DNA of 64,000 bases from Deltaproteobacteria bacterium (GCA_016186945.1 JACPKR010000041.1:10115-74114); one strand, 5' to 3'. Counted from the stretch's first letter, positions 42,556 to 51,272 are shown. A program made the numbers and translations. Notes: generated from the letters alone by a model not told the origin.

Positions 42556-43425
42556 TCAGAATTTCGATCGACCTGTGATAGAATTTTTTAGGCGAACAAT
42601 TTGATCCAACCCCCTCCTGAAGAGGTATCTTTTGGGCACGATAATGCCCTGAAACGCAAGAAGCTGAGCCTGCCAAAAATCGCGTTGAGTTGAAGTCTGA
42701 ATCCTCCGACGGATGTGCCAAAGACAATAGGCCAGAAGCCAAGAATACTTTTCATTTTGTTCAGTTTGTTGGAAACCACGTTCTATCGTGCGTCGAATAT
42801 TTCTCAGGAATGTGTTGGCGTTTTCTCGCGGAGGAGTGCCGACCGAATTAGTGGGCCTGGTTAACTCATCGCTTAAGTCAAAAACGTTTAGGAAATTAAT
42901 AATAAAACTAGAATCTCTTCTCACGGAAGGGACACCATGTGCTTCTGGAGCGACAACGATCTCCTGTTCGTTACTGATCAAATCGATCACTTTCTGGTTC
43001 ACTACAATTCGCGGAACGTTGGCATTTTTACATTCCAGTTCAAAGGCGTCGATAAATGCAGGACCAGTTATTATTCTTTCTTCGAGGTTTACGTAGAGAG
43101 CTCCAACGGAAATCCCTCCTCTCACGGGATGATTCGTGTCCATTAAATGAAACTGAATTGAACAGATATTTCGCAGAAAATCCTGAGTCATCCTATCATT
43201 TTCAAGTGCGCTGCATCCCAACTTTCGATACGCAATGATTGAGTCGCTAATTAATTCTATTCCATCAAATCCGGATCGAAAGTTTGTCATGAACTCTTTA
43301 AGAACGCGACCATTGTTAAAAAACCTCGAAGTTTCTTGTTCCGAATTTTCACCTTGGATAATTTTTTTGAATCCTAAGACATCAAGAAAAGCAACTATGT
43401 ATTCTTTGTATTTCACTTCAATCAT
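42556..43425 (-). CDS. Class III nucleotide cyclase-like protein
   Basis: A 289-residue cytoplasmic protein. Its first 135 residues follow the class III cyclase homology pattern: YIVAFLDVLGFK (Asp15), ISDSIIAY (Asp61) and RGGISVGALYV...GPAFIDAFELE. The two Asp residues, 46 apart, match the metal-binding pair of cyclases. However, the positions of the transition-state Asn and Arg in VNxAxRLE read Ile and Glu, so activity is uncertain. The rest is a helical region with no known domain. It follows the methyltransferase-nuclease gene with eleven bases between and is probably co-transcribed. Relation to cyclase-based phage defence is inferred only. Confidence 0.6.
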   Translation of the reverse strand: MIEVKYKEYIVAFLDVLGFKKIIQGENSEQETSRFFNNGRVLKEFMTNFRSGFDGIELISDSIIAYRKLGCSALENDRMTQDFLRNICSIQFHLMDTNHPVRGGISVGALYVNLEERIITGPAFIDAFELECKNANVPRIVVNQKVIDLISNEQEIVVAPEAHGVPSVRRDSSFIINFLNVFDLSDELTRPTNSVGTPPRENANTFLRNIRRTIERGFQQTEQNEKYSWLLAYCLWHIRRRIQTSTQRDFWQAQLLAFQGIIVPKRYLFRRGLDQIVRLKNSITGRSKF

Positions 43426-43436
43426 AGTTGGGCCAG

Positions 43437-44870
43437 TTACGCAGATTGGGGAAGAGTTTTGTCGCTATAATCATATTTTTCAAACAAGCGATCGATTTCT
43501 TCTTTCTTTGCATGAGGGATCAGTATGTCCTTGAAAATATCAAACGCTGACTTTGCAATGATTTCGATATCTTCATTTTGTTTTAAAGTGGCAATGTATT
43601 CGAGGGCATTTTTTGAAAATTCCCAGGCTACAAAAACACCAATCCTCTTCTTTTCCGATGTTATCGCTGAATGAAATTTTTGTATGTCAGGTCGTCCGAC
43701 AGGTGTTGAATGGTTTTTCACTTGAATTGGATTGCGATTTCCATCCCAACCATCGATCCCTCGATCACCTGTCTTTTTGTCATTAACTTTCCAGCCCATA
43801 TATTCACAAACGATTCTTGCAAAATCGTGCCCATCAATTTCCTTCAACTCCTTCTCAGTTTTGGGAACATTTTTGATCTCGAAACTAACTTTCGAAGATT
43901 TGCTGTTGAGCCTTTGTGCCGACACTTTGATAGCTACGGGAGATACGTCCCCTATGATAAATCTTCGATCTGTCATCGAGCAAACTTTTGCCGTGGTTCC
44001 GCCTCCGGAGAAGCAATCCAAAACGAGATCACCGGGATTTGATGAACACTTTATTAGTCTTTGAAGTAAGGCTTCTGGTTTTTGAGTTGGGTACCCCAAA
44101 CGTTCAGTGGCTTGTCCTTGGATTGCCAAGATATCGTCCCATACTGTATCAACCGGCCTTCCCTTGTTTTCATCTAAGTACCGTTTCAAGCGTGGAACCC
44201 CATTTCCTTTCTGGTAAATAAGCCCTTGTCGATCCGCGTCGTTCATTTTTTCTTTTGTCCAACGCCATACCTTTAGATGTCCTCTGAACTCATAAGTCAA
44301 ATTTGGCCTATTAGGGTTTGGATTTGCAAGGTTGTCTAGCTGATATCGTCGTCCCGTCCCTTCTTCGACATGCTTATAGAACTTTCGAATATACTCAGGG
44401 TCCTGACTGCTGAACGGCCGATTCCAAGTAAATTTTTCAGATTTTGTGTAATAGAGAATTGTATCGTGATTATTGGGTAATCTGGTTGAAGCAAGTCCTT
44501 TGGCTCCCTGTCTTTTCCAAATAATCTCAGACCTGAAATTTTTTCCTCCAAATGTATCGTCAAGTAAGCACCTGAGGCGATGTGAGGCGTGCCAGTCACA
44601 ATGAAGAAATAGTGTTCCCGTATTTTTTATTTTCTTATGGATCAATTCGATTCTTGGCCTCATCCATTCGATATAGTGTGAAATTCCGCCAGAAAATCTA
44701 TCCCCGAATGATCTTAGTTCATACCCGTTTCCCCAAATAATTTCATAGTCTCGATTGCTAAAGAAGGGGGGGTCAATATAGCAAAGGTCAACGGATTCAT
44801 CAGGAATCCAATTGAGCCAGTCAATATTGTCACCGCAAACAATGGTGTTTTTATTTGGATCAATTTTCAC
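43437..44870 (-). CDS. DNA methyltransferase (DPPF, beta type) fused to an Mrr-like nuclease domain
   Basis: A 477-residue single-chain restriction-modification-like protein. Catalytic DPPF is at residues 33-36, followed by HYIEWMRPRIELIHKKIK and GTLFLHCDWHASHRLR; the target recognition part lies about 120-250. Then come YPTQKPEALLQRLI and the SAM-binding LDCFSGGGTTAK near residue 290, the order of the beta class (N6-adenine or N4-cytosine). The C-terminal 130 residues contain FARIVCEYMGWKV and GDRGIDGWDG...IQVKN, the D-(Q)xK pattern of Mrr/PD-(D/E)xK endonucleases. The start is GTG with GAGGT upstream. First gene of a two-gene operon. Confidence 0.85.
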   Translation of the reverse strand: MKIDPNKNTIVCGDNIDWLNWIPDESVDLCYIDPPFFSNRDYEIIWGNGYELRSFGDRFSGGISHYIEWMRPRIELIHKKIKNTGTLFLHCDWHASHRLRCLLDDTFGGKNFRSEIIWKRQGAKGLASTRLPNNHDTILYYTKSEKFTWNRPFSSQDPEYIRKFYKHVEEGTGRRYQLDNLANPNPNRPNLTYEFRGHLKVWRWTKEKMNDADRQGLIYQKGNGVPRLKRYLDENKGRPVDTVWDDILAIQGQATERLGYPTQKPEALLQRLIKCSSNPGDLVLDCFSGGGTTAKVCSMTDRRFIIGDVSPVAIKVSAQRLNSKSSKVSFEIKNVPKTEKELKEIDGHDFARIVCEYMGWKVNDKKTGDRGIDGWDGNRNPIQVKNHSTPVGRPDIQKFHSAITSEKKRIGVFVAWEFSKNALEYIATLKQNEDIEIIAKSAFDIFKDILIPHAKKEEIDRLFEKYDYSDKTLPQSA

Positions 44871-44952
44871 CGAAGGTACCTCGAGTTTTTTCTTTCTCTT
44901 CGGCAGCTTTCTGGGTTCGATAGATAGGCAGGCATTGCCGGTTTTTTATGCG

Positions 44953-45285
44953 CTAGTCAGTGGGGTAGTTCAGGGTAGTAACTTGCTCAAAAGAGCCCAT
45001 ACTTTCGTTCAGTAGTATCTTCTGTCGGTCGTTCTCGATATCAGCAGGAGAGCCGATGACATAGCTGATCACGAAGCGAGCAGCCGCGATATTTCCATTT
45101 TTGGCGGATTTCACAAGAGCCGCAACGATCTCATTCACGTCACCTTCACTTACCGAGGATAGGAGTGTTCTTCTAAAGCTCGCGACTCGCCTAATATGAG
45201 GGTTTCCAGGGCCGCCAGAGTTTCCCTTTGCAAATCTTCCCTGCGCATCGCGACCGATATCACCGTTTGTTGACGGGTTGCTCAT
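44953..45285 (-). CDS. DUF5681-like small protein
   Basis: About 110 residues. The N-terminus GRDAQGRFAKGNSGGPGNPH is the hallmark of DUF5681-type proteins common in prophages and integrative elements. A helical part follows (VNEIVAALVKSAKNGNIAAA). ATG at 45285 is preferred because GGGAGG precedes it; the ATG at 45303 overlaps that site. Role unknown. It lies upstream of the methyltransferase gene on the same strand, 82 bases away. Confidence 0.7.
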   Translation of the reverse strand: MSNPSTNGDIGRDAQGRFAKGNSGGPGNPHIRRVASFRRTLLSSVSEGDVNEIVAALVKSAKNGNIAAARFVISYVIGSPADIENDRQKILLNESMGSFEQVTTLNYPTD

Positions 45286-45409
45286 GTTTAAGTGCCCTCC
45301 CATTAATTTTTACCACTATCTTAACAGGGTTTGAAGAAAGTCCTCCGGTCTCCTAGAATCCTGTTTCAGCTCGTTTCAATCGATTTCTGTACTCTCAGGA
45401 GAGACCAAT

Positions 45410-46153
45410 ATGCTCGACAACCCACGAGATTTTTTTTCCGTCAAAGAAGCAGTGAAGCAGCTTGGAAAAGATAAGGACTATATCTTTACTCTCGGAAGCC
45501 ATGGCGACGTTTCTACCTTTTTTTATGAAGAATTGTTTCAGTACGAAAGAAACGAAAAAAACGATATCAGGACTAAAACTAAAAAGCGTGTTTTAGGGTA
45601 TTTTCAGCTAACGACGAACATCGTCGCAAATTTTCTTCTATCTCAGAGAAGACCACAGGAAAAGGACTTAATGCCTTCTTTTAGTGAAGTTGTTATTGCA
45701 GGAGATTTGTGGGTCAAGCTTGATTCAGACCTGAAAGAAGACCCAAAGTATGTTTACCGTTTTGGCGGAAGCGCGGAAGACAGTCTGGAAATCAACACTG
45801 ATCGTTCAATCTATTTTCTAAAGTCGGAAATAAAAGCGATTAAGGATGGAAAAGGTTTGCGTAGCCGTGACAAAAAGCGAGCTACTAGAATTGACAAGGT
45901 AGAGAACGAACGCTCCTTTTTTGAATTTGTTGTGTTAGCCATGGACAGGGCCCATCGAGCTGGTGTCTTGGATAAGTTTTATCGAAATGGAAAGCTTAGT
46001 GTGAGTGCGTTGTTAACGTTCGCTGAGACCAATCCTTATCAATCTGCTTCAGTTTATAACTACGACCTCTCGGAATTCAAGAAGGGGCATGACCGAGATG
46101 CCTTTACTCGGAGAGTGAGGGAACTTAATACAAAGATCGAGGCCCATATATAA
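45410..46153 (+). CDS. Protein of unknown function in the integrated element
   Basis: A 247-residue basic, soluble protein with AGGAGAG before its ATG. Segments: FFSVKEAVKQLGKDKDYIF, FQLTTNIVANFLLSQRRP, ENERSFFEFVVLAMDRAH. No recognised domain. It lies between the cargo operon, which is divergent, and the replication/integration genes. It could be a regulator or a second cargo gene. Confidence 0.6.
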   Translation: MLDNPRDFFSVKEAVKQLGKDKDYIFTLGSHGDVSTFFYEELFQYERNEKNDIRTKTKKRVLGYFQLTTNIVANFLLSQRRPQEKDLMPSFSEVVIAGDLWVKLDSDLKEDPKYVYRFGGSAEDSLEINTDRSIYFLKSEIKAIKDGKGLRSRDKKRATRIDKVENERSFFEFVVLAMDRAHRAGVLDKFYRNGKLSVSALLTFAETNPYQSASVYNYDLSEFKKGHDRDAFTRRVRELNTKIEAHI

Positions 46154-46316
46154 TTTACGGATTTAAATAATTTATTAACAATATAAATACATTATTTAAT
46201 AGTTAAAATTATTTAGTGGCCCATAAAGATCCCGCCTATCTCGTGCGACACTCCTAAAAATTTCTTCTAAGTTCAATTCCAGACATCGAAGTTCAACAAA
46301 TTTCTGCGGAGGTCGC
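46154..46316. other. AT-rich gap before the AlpA-like gene
   Basis: It has long A/T runs around 46160-46212 (TTTATTAACAATATAAAT and ATTATTTAATAG) with no gene. A replication start or promoter region would fit this place, directly before the regulator and primase genes, but no defined motif was found. Confidence 0.3.
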
Positions 46317-46544
46317 ATGAAGGATCGCATTCTTCGTGAGCCTGAGGTTCTCAACCTTACAGGTCTCAGTCGAACAACGATTTGGCGTTTAGAGAAAGAA
46401 GGAAGTTTTCCACGAAGGGTCAAAATTTCAAGGCAAGCGGTGGGTTGGTTGTTTCAGCAGATTCAAAAGTGGATGGAGCAGAAACATGAGATTTCGTTAA
46501 ACATAGAGGAGGGCAGAGATGGAAGACCTCGAAGCAATACTTAA
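46317..46544 (+). CDS. AlpA-family DNA-binding regulator
   Basis: A 75-residue winged-helix/MerR-type protein: ILREPEVLNLTGLSRTTIWRLEKEGSFPRRVKISRQAVGW is the classic AlpA pattern, with the recognition helix in SRTTIWRLE. AlpA proteins commonly control integrase or excision in P4-like and other islands. GGAGG precedes its ATG. It overlaps the start of the prim-pol gene by 26 bases. Confidence 0.85.
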   Translation: MKDRILREPEVLNLTGLSRTTIWRLEKEGSFPRRVKISRQAVGWLFQQIQKWMEQKHEISLNIEEGRDGRPRSNT

Positions 46545-47328
46545 GCAAGGAGCTATGGTCTTTCCTGTTCATGGAATAACGGAGGCTCGGTTATGCACAT
46601 GCAGAAAAAAGGATTGTGGCTCTCCAGGGAAGCATCCGATCTATCCCAATTGGCAGCGGCAAGCGTGTACATCCCTGGACCAATTTGATTCTGTCAAGAG
46701 AGCCTTTGGTCCTATCAACTACGGTTTGATCACGGGTGGGGCAAGCCAGATTATTGTAGTCGATGTTGATAAGCGAGATGATCATGACGGAGCTGAATCT
46801 TTAAAAATCGTTGAATCCAAGTATTCCGAATTGCCTCGGACCGTAGAAAGTTTGACCGGTGCAGGTCGCCATATTTTTCTACGCATTCCTGAAAGGGTTT
46901 CTATCAATAATCGAGTGGGAATTTTTCAGGGAATTGATATTCGAGGTGAGGGTGGCTTCGTCGTCATTCCACCAAGCAGGCACCACTCAGGGAAAGAGTA
47001 TGCTTGGGATTGTGAACGGCACCCTGAGGATATTTCCATTGCCTTTGCTCCTCCCTGGCTGACTACACTCATAGCCTCACGGAATGAAAAGCAGAAGTCT
47101 GACTGGCAAGGGATACTTAAGGCAGGATTTTCGTCGGGGACGAGAAACTGCTCACTCACCAAGATTGCTGGGCATCTTTTAGGCAAGGGGGTCTCATTTG
47201 AAGTTGCGTTGGTTGCGGCGTTAGGCATTAACGAGAAGAGATGTTTCCCTCCCCTCCCTAGCTCTGAAGTATTTCACATTGTCCGAAGCATCGCAAAAAG
47301 AGAAAGGGGGAAACACGATGGAATATAG
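46519..47328 (+). CDS. Bifunctional DNA primase/polymerase (prim-pol) protein
   Basis: A 269-residue protein. An N-terminal prim-pol domain has VFPVHGITEARLCTC, GLITGGASQIIVVDVDKRDD (the catalytic DxD), TGAGRHIFLRIP (active His) and IDIRGEGGFVVIPPSRH. The end, about 200-260, has a primase C-terminal (PriCT) look: GTRNCSLTKIAGHLL. It would start replication of the element. GGAGGG is upstream of its ATG. It overlaps the next gene by 11 bases. Confidence 0.85.
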   Translation: MEDLEAILKQGAMVFPVHGITEARLCTCRKKDCGSPGKHPIYPNWQRQACTSLDQFDSVKRAFGPINYGLITGGASQIIVVDVDKRDDHDGAESLKIVESKYSELPRTVESLTGAGRHIFLRIPERVSINNRVGIFQGIDIRGEGGFVVIPPSRHHSGKEYAWDCERHPEDISIAFAPPWLTTLIASRNEKQKSDWQGILKAGFSSGTRNCSLTKIAGHLLGKGVSFEVALVAALGINEKRCFPPLPSSEVFHIVRSIAKRERGKHDGI

Positions 47329-48562
47329 CACAAACACCAAAAATGAGCCATCGCCAAATCCTCGCATGTACTATGGTCCCCTCGGAGAAATCGTTACACG
47401 AGTTTCCCCACAAACGGAGGCTGATCCCGTTGCAGTTTTCGCGCAGCTTTTGTCGATGTTTGGGAACTGTTGTGGGAGAAATTCCTATTACCTCGTCGGT
47501 GCAACAAAACACTATCCAGTCTTGTTCTCACTGATAGTCGGGCGTTCGTCAAAAGCTCGGAAGGGCACAGCTGCCGACCTAGCTAAAATGATTTTCAGAG
47601 ATGCTGAACCAGAGTGGGCCAAGAACTGTTGTGATTCGGGGCTTTCATCCGGTGAAGGAATCATCAATCGCATTCGAGATCAACAAGGTGAGGACGCTGG
47701 GGTATCGGACAAGCGTTTGTTTCTTCTTGAAACTGAGTTTGGCGGAGCTTTGAGAGTCTTGCAGCGGGACGGAAACAAACTTTCATCTGTCGTGAGAGAT
47801 GCGTGGGACGGAAATATTTTAACTTCCCTCATTAAACACAACCGAATCACTGCAACTGACCCGCATATGTCTATCGTAGGACAAATCGTTCAGCAAGAAT
47901 TGCAAAGATACTTGACCAACACAGAAATTTTCAACGGGTTTGGGAATCGCTTTCTGTTCATTTATTCAAAACGTTCTAAGTTGCTTCCACACGGTGGAGA
48001 TATTGATGCTTCAAAGTTCTTCCTTGAAATTGATGCAATCAAACGTGCGATTGAATTCGGCAGGAAGCAACAACGTCTCACAATGGATGATGAAGGGAGA
48101 AAGGCGTGGGAAGAGATATATGAAGAACTCTCCGTTGAAAAAGATGGTTTGGTCGGTGTGCTCACAAGTCGTGGGGAAGCTCAAATCCTTCGGCTATCGA
48201 TGATCCTTACTTTGTCGGTTTGCAGTTCCGTTATTACTGCTGACCATCTGTTTGCAGCATACTGTCTTTGGCAATACTGCGTTCAGTCGTGCGAGTACAT
48301 CTTTGCTGACTTCCGAGAAGATCCTGACCTTCTAAAGTTCCTTACGGCTCTCGAGCAGGCTGGAAAAGATGGACTGACTCGAACCGATATTTCAAATCTC
48401 TATGGCCGCAATAGGGGTCGGGGTGCTCTGGAGAAGATTCTCGGGTCAGCCTTGGTAGCCGGAAAGGCGACCTATGAGGTCATTCATGCCCCTCCAGGAC
48501 GTCCTAAGGAGGTTTGGTACTTCAAACAGCCCATCGTTCAAGCAACTGAGAATACGAACTAA
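47318..48562 (+). CDS. DUF3987-like replication-associated protein
   Basis: A 414-residue protein from ATG 47318, which overlaps the prim-pol stop. Its pattern (FAQLLSMFGNCCGRNSYYLV, LFSLIVGRSSKARKGT as a P-loop-like segment, LFLLETEFGGALRVLQRDGN, NGFGNRFLFIYSKRSKLLP) is that of DUF3987 proteins, which accompany prim-pol proteins in mobile elements and are helicase-like. No proven activity. Confidence 0.75.
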   Translation: MEYSTNTKNEPSPNPRMYYGPLGEIVTRVSPQTEADPVAVFAQLLSMFGNCCGRNSYYLVGATKHYPVLFSLIVGRSSKARKGTAADLAKMIFRDAEPEWAKNCCDSGLSSGEGIINRIRDQQGEDAGVSDKRLFLLETEFGGALRVLQRDGNKLSSVVRDAWDGNILTSLIKHNRITATDPHMSIVGQIVQQELQRYLTNTEIFNGFGNRFLFIYSKRSKLLPHGGDIDASKFFLEIDAIKRAIEFGRKQQRLTMDDEGRKAWEEIYEELSVEKDGLVGVLTSRGEAQILRLSMILTLSVCSSVITADHLFAAYCLWQYCVQSCEYIFADFREDPDLLKFLTALEQAGKDGLTRTDISNLYGRNRGRGALEKILGSALVAGKATYEVIHAPPGRPKEVWYFKQPIVQATENTN

Positions 48563-48628
48563 AAAACGGCGGTGAATTATTTCGTTTTTTCGTGATTGCT
48601 AGCCCATTATTTAGTGAGGTAACTATTT

Positions 48629-48868
48629 ATGGAAAATACTCGCGGCAATAAACGCGAAGAGGTCTTTGAAAATTCGGATGAAATACTAACTACAAAAGAA
48701 GCTGCAACGTTACTCAAAGTAAGTGAGAAATCGCTCCTGAACATGTGTTGTAATGGGATGGTTCCTTACTATAAGTTGGGTCGTCGCAATAGGTTTAGAC
48801 TTTGTGACCTGAGAAGTCTCCTTCTTGCAAACAAGAAAGGGGCCACTAATGGGCACAAAATACGATGA
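48629..48868 (+). CDS. Excisionase/helix-turn-helix DNA-binding protein
   Basis: A 79-residue protein with the MerR-like Xis pattern: ILTTKEAATLLKVSEKSLLNMCCNGMVPYYKLGRRNRFRLCD. It would direct excision with the integrase, which overlaps it by 20 bases. GAGG lies before the ATG. Confidence 0.8.
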   Translation: MENTRGNKREEVFENSDEILTTKEAATLLKVSEKSLLNMCCNGMVPYYKLGRRNRFRLCDLRSLLLANKKGATNGHKIR

Positions 48869-49943
48869 AAAGACTGGCTACTATATTGTTTCATTTTGCA
48901 AAAGAAATCCAAGAACAGGAATGCCTGTCTCTCTTAAACGAAAAACAAAACAGAAAACTAAGGTAAAGCAAATTGAGCGAGAACTTATCGCTGCTGTAGA
49001 GCGTAAGATTGCGGAAAAGGTAACTCCCAGGTGGAAAGATGTCGTCTCTAGCTACGTCGAAGATGCAAGAGCACGAGGTCTAGCAGAAGTCACGATCTAC
49101 AACACTCAGAAGTGTGTAGAGGCTGCAACGTTCGAAAAATGGGGGTCGCGTCTTGTAACGGAGATCACGACCCAGGATATTCGAAACTTGATTCAAGTGG
49201 AATTCAAAGATAATGCGCCAAGCCATCAGAGGGCAATGCTTAAGTATCTGCGTCAGGTTTTCACTTACGCGCTTGAGAATGGATACCTTCAAAGAGATCC
49301 GGTACCCAAACTTGCCTTCAGAGTTGGAGACAAAATCAAGAAGGTACTCACAGAAGATCAGGTGAAAACTCTCTTGAGGACGGCCAAGTCCATGAACTGG
49401 GAGTGGTACCCTCACGTTACTATGTGCCTCTACACAGGCCTTCGTAATGGCGAACTCTACGCCTTAACTTGGGACAGGGTGAGCCTAGACCAAAGGCAGA
49501 TCATTATTGATCGATCTTGGTGCAGCAAGGGAGGTTTCAAGAGTACGAAATCTGGCGATGATAGGGTTATAGAAATAGCGCCAAATTTGGTTCCACTTTT
49601 GAAAGAGCTGAAGCTTAAAAGCTATGGCGAATCCTTTGTCCTACCTCACATGAGAGAATGGGAGATAGGAGAGCAGGCTAGGCAGCTCAGACGCTTTCTA
49701 GTGGGCATTGGTTTACCAGAGATTCGATTCCATGACTTGAGAGCAACTTGGGCAACACTGTTGCTATCCAAAGGAGTAGCACCTGCAAAGGTCATGATGA
49801 TGGGGGGATGGAAGGACATGAAGACCATGATGATCTATATGCGGAAGACCGGTATCGACATCAAAGGAATGACTGACTGTCTGAACCTACATGATCCAAA
49901 CTTTTCAGGAGCGAAGGTTCTCAATTTTTCGTCGCCGTCGTAA
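48849..49943 (+). CDS. int: Tyrosine-type site-specific integrase
   Basis: A 364-residue phage-type integrase. The N-terminal arm/core-binding SAM-like region includes WKDVVSSYVEDARARGLAEV. The catalytic domain has Arg in TGLRNGELYALTW, HDLRATWATLLL (His-x-x-Arg), GGWKDMKTMMIYMRK (Trp in place of the second His, and the nucleophilic Tyr). ATG at 48849 with AAAGGGG upstream is chosen over 48825. It integrates and excises the 7.7-kb element; the right attachment site is about 58 bases after its stop. Confidence 0.9.
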   Translation: MGTKYDEKTGYYIVSFCKRNPRTGMPVSLKRKTKQKTKVKQIERELIAAVERKIAEKVTPRWKDVVSSYVEDARARGLAEVTIYNTQKCVEAATFEKWGSRLVTEITTQDIRNLIQVEFKDNAPSHQRAMLKYLRQVFTYALENGYLQRDPVPKLAFRVGDKIKKVLTEDQVKTLLRTAKSMNWEWYPHVTMCLYTGLRNGELYALTWDRVSLDQRQIIIDRSWCSKGGFKSTKSGDDRVIEIAPNLVPLLKELKLKSYGESFVLPHMREWEIGEQARQLRRFLVGIGLPEIRFHDLRATWATLLLSKGVAPAKVMMMGGWKDMKTMMIYMRKTGIDIKGMTDCLNLHDPNFSGAKVLNFSSPS

Positions 49944-49964
49944 TCGGTCGTAAGTGGGGTGAGA

Positions 49965-50011
49965 GAGTGGTGGAATTGCAGTAGCTTGCAAGTGCTCCGC
50001 ACTCTCCGCCA
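49965..50011 (+). other. tRNA-like remnant and right attachment site (attR)
   Basis: GTGGTGGAATTGCAGTAG looks like a tRNA-Leu 5' half, and GCACTCTCCGCCA like a tRNA 3' end with CCA. The two are separated by only about 17 bases, so no functional tRNA can form. CTCTCCGCCA at 50002-50011 repeats the tRNA-Ser end at 42336-42345. A deleted tRNA or a repeated attachment remnant are both possible. Confidence 0.4.
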
Positions 50012-50020
50012 TATGCGATC

Positions 50021-50060
50021 TTGACAAATTTAAGGTTATACTTTAACTTATTTAAAGTAT
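50021..50060 (+). promoter_or_regulatory. Promoter-like region with operator-like palindrome
   Basis: TTGACA at 50021-50026 is a good -35 box; a weak -10 (TAACTT at 50044) stands 17 bases away. Overlapping it is a 9-bp palindrome ATACTTTAA/TTAAAGTAT (50038-50046 and 50052-50060). A repressor site over the promoter of the ATPase gene is plausible but not proven. Confidence 0.4.
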
Positions 50061-50086
50061 AGTCATTCTTTTTAGACTTATCTCCA

Positions 50087-51271
50087 ATGGCCTTTATTGA
50101 CAGAAAAATCACGGATCAGCTTCAGGAAGCTGTTCGGCATTTCCCGGCGTTAGTACTGACGGGTGCGCGCCAGACGGGAAAGACGACCCTTCTTCGAAAG
50201 CTGTATCCTCATTTTCAATATGTAAGCCTCGATCGGCCGCTTGTCGCTGAACAGGCAGAACGTGATCCCGAGTCGTTTCTACGGGCAAACCCTCCTCCTT
50301 TGATTGTAGACGAGGTGCAGTATGCTCCTTCCCTGTTTCGATTTCTCAAGATCCAGATAGATGAGAAGCGGGAGTCGAAAGGTCAGTTCATTCTCACGGG
50401 GTCGCAGAAGTTTACCCTCATGAAAGGGGTGACCGAGTCCTTAGCGGGTCGGGTAGCGGTCATGGAATTGGAGGGTCTCAGTGTTCTTGAGCTGCCGGGA
50501 AAAAACCTGGAGAGGGACTATCCTTCCTTGATGACGCGGGGTGGGTTTCCTGAGCTTTGGGTGGAACCTGCGCCTCCTCCCCCTCTTTTTTTCGATTCCT
50601 ACATTGCGACCTACCTTGAACGAGATGTGAAACAAATCCTGGCTGTGGGTGATTTGCGAGACTTTGAACGATTCCTAAGAGCCTGTGCCCTACGAACTGC
50701 TCAGCAACTCAACAAGTCGGATCTTGCAAGAGAGGTCGGTGTAAGTGTTCCCACAATCGGGTCCTGGCTAAGTGTGCTGGAAGCTTTGGGACAGATCGTT
50801 TTGCTCGAACCTTGGTTCGGCAATGTGAGCAAAAGGCTTGTCAAAGCTCCCAAGCTTTACATGAGCGAGACATCCTTGGCTTGCAGACTTTGTGGCGTCG
50901 ATGCTTCTAACCTGGAGACGTCTCCACTCGTAGGTCCCCTATGGGAAACCTTCGTCTTTGCGGAACTGAGAAAGCAACTTGCGTTTAAAGGTCATCGTCC
51001 GAAGCTCTGGTATTACCGTGACCAAGCTCAGTGGGAACTAGACTTCATATGGGAGCAGGGCCATCTTCTCTCTTTTTTTGAGTGCAAGTGGACCAGCTCT
51101 CCTCGGCAGTCGGACGCGAAGAATATGGACAGAATTCAAACACTCTTTGAGAACAAAGGAAAGATTCCCTATGCGATCAAAGAAAAGGTGCTCGTTAGTC
51201 GGGCGAGGGAACACTTTTCTGCCGATGGGTTATCATTCCGTTCTCCCATCTCCGGCCTGTTCGATGATTAA
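50087..51271 (+). CDS. AAA-family ATPase with DUF4143 domain
   Basis: A 394-residue protein. The P-loop TGARQTGKTTLLRK is near residue 25, then the Walker B-like PPLIVDEVQYAP and sensor-like FILTGSQKFTLM. The C-terminal half is DUF4143 (YLERDVKQILAVGDLRDFERFLRAC, LWYYRDQAQWELDFIWEQG, which resembles a nuclease-like fold with D-x-E...ECKW). Such proteins are widespread and sometimes linked to toxin-antitoxin or defence loci. It sits just outside the integrated element. Confidence 0.85.
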   Translation: MAFIDRKITDQLQEAVRHFPALVLTGARQTGKTTLLRKLYPHFQYVSLDRPLVAEQAERDPESFLRANPPPLIVDEVQYAPSLFRFLKIQIDEKRESKGQFILTGSQKFTLMKGVTESLAGRVAVMELEGLSVLELPGKNLERDYPSLMTRGGFPELWVEPAPPPPLFFDSYIATYLERDVKQILAVGDLRDFERFLRACALRTAQQLNKSDLAREVGVSVPTIGSWLSVLEALGQIVLLEPWFGNVSKRLVKAPKLYMSETSLACRLCGVDASNLETSPLVGPLWETFVFAELRKQLAFKGHRPKLWYYRDQAQWELDFIWEQGHLLSFFECKWTSSPRQSDAKNMDRIQTLFENKGKIPYAIKEKVLVSRAREHFSADGLSFRSPISGLFDD

Positions 51272-51272
51272 C

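Noticed and set aside
42556-43425. Certain Pycsar-type uridylate or cytidylate cyclase
   Set aside because: No Pycsar effector gene is adjacent, and the transition-state Asn/Arg are replaced, so only a cyclase-like call is justified.
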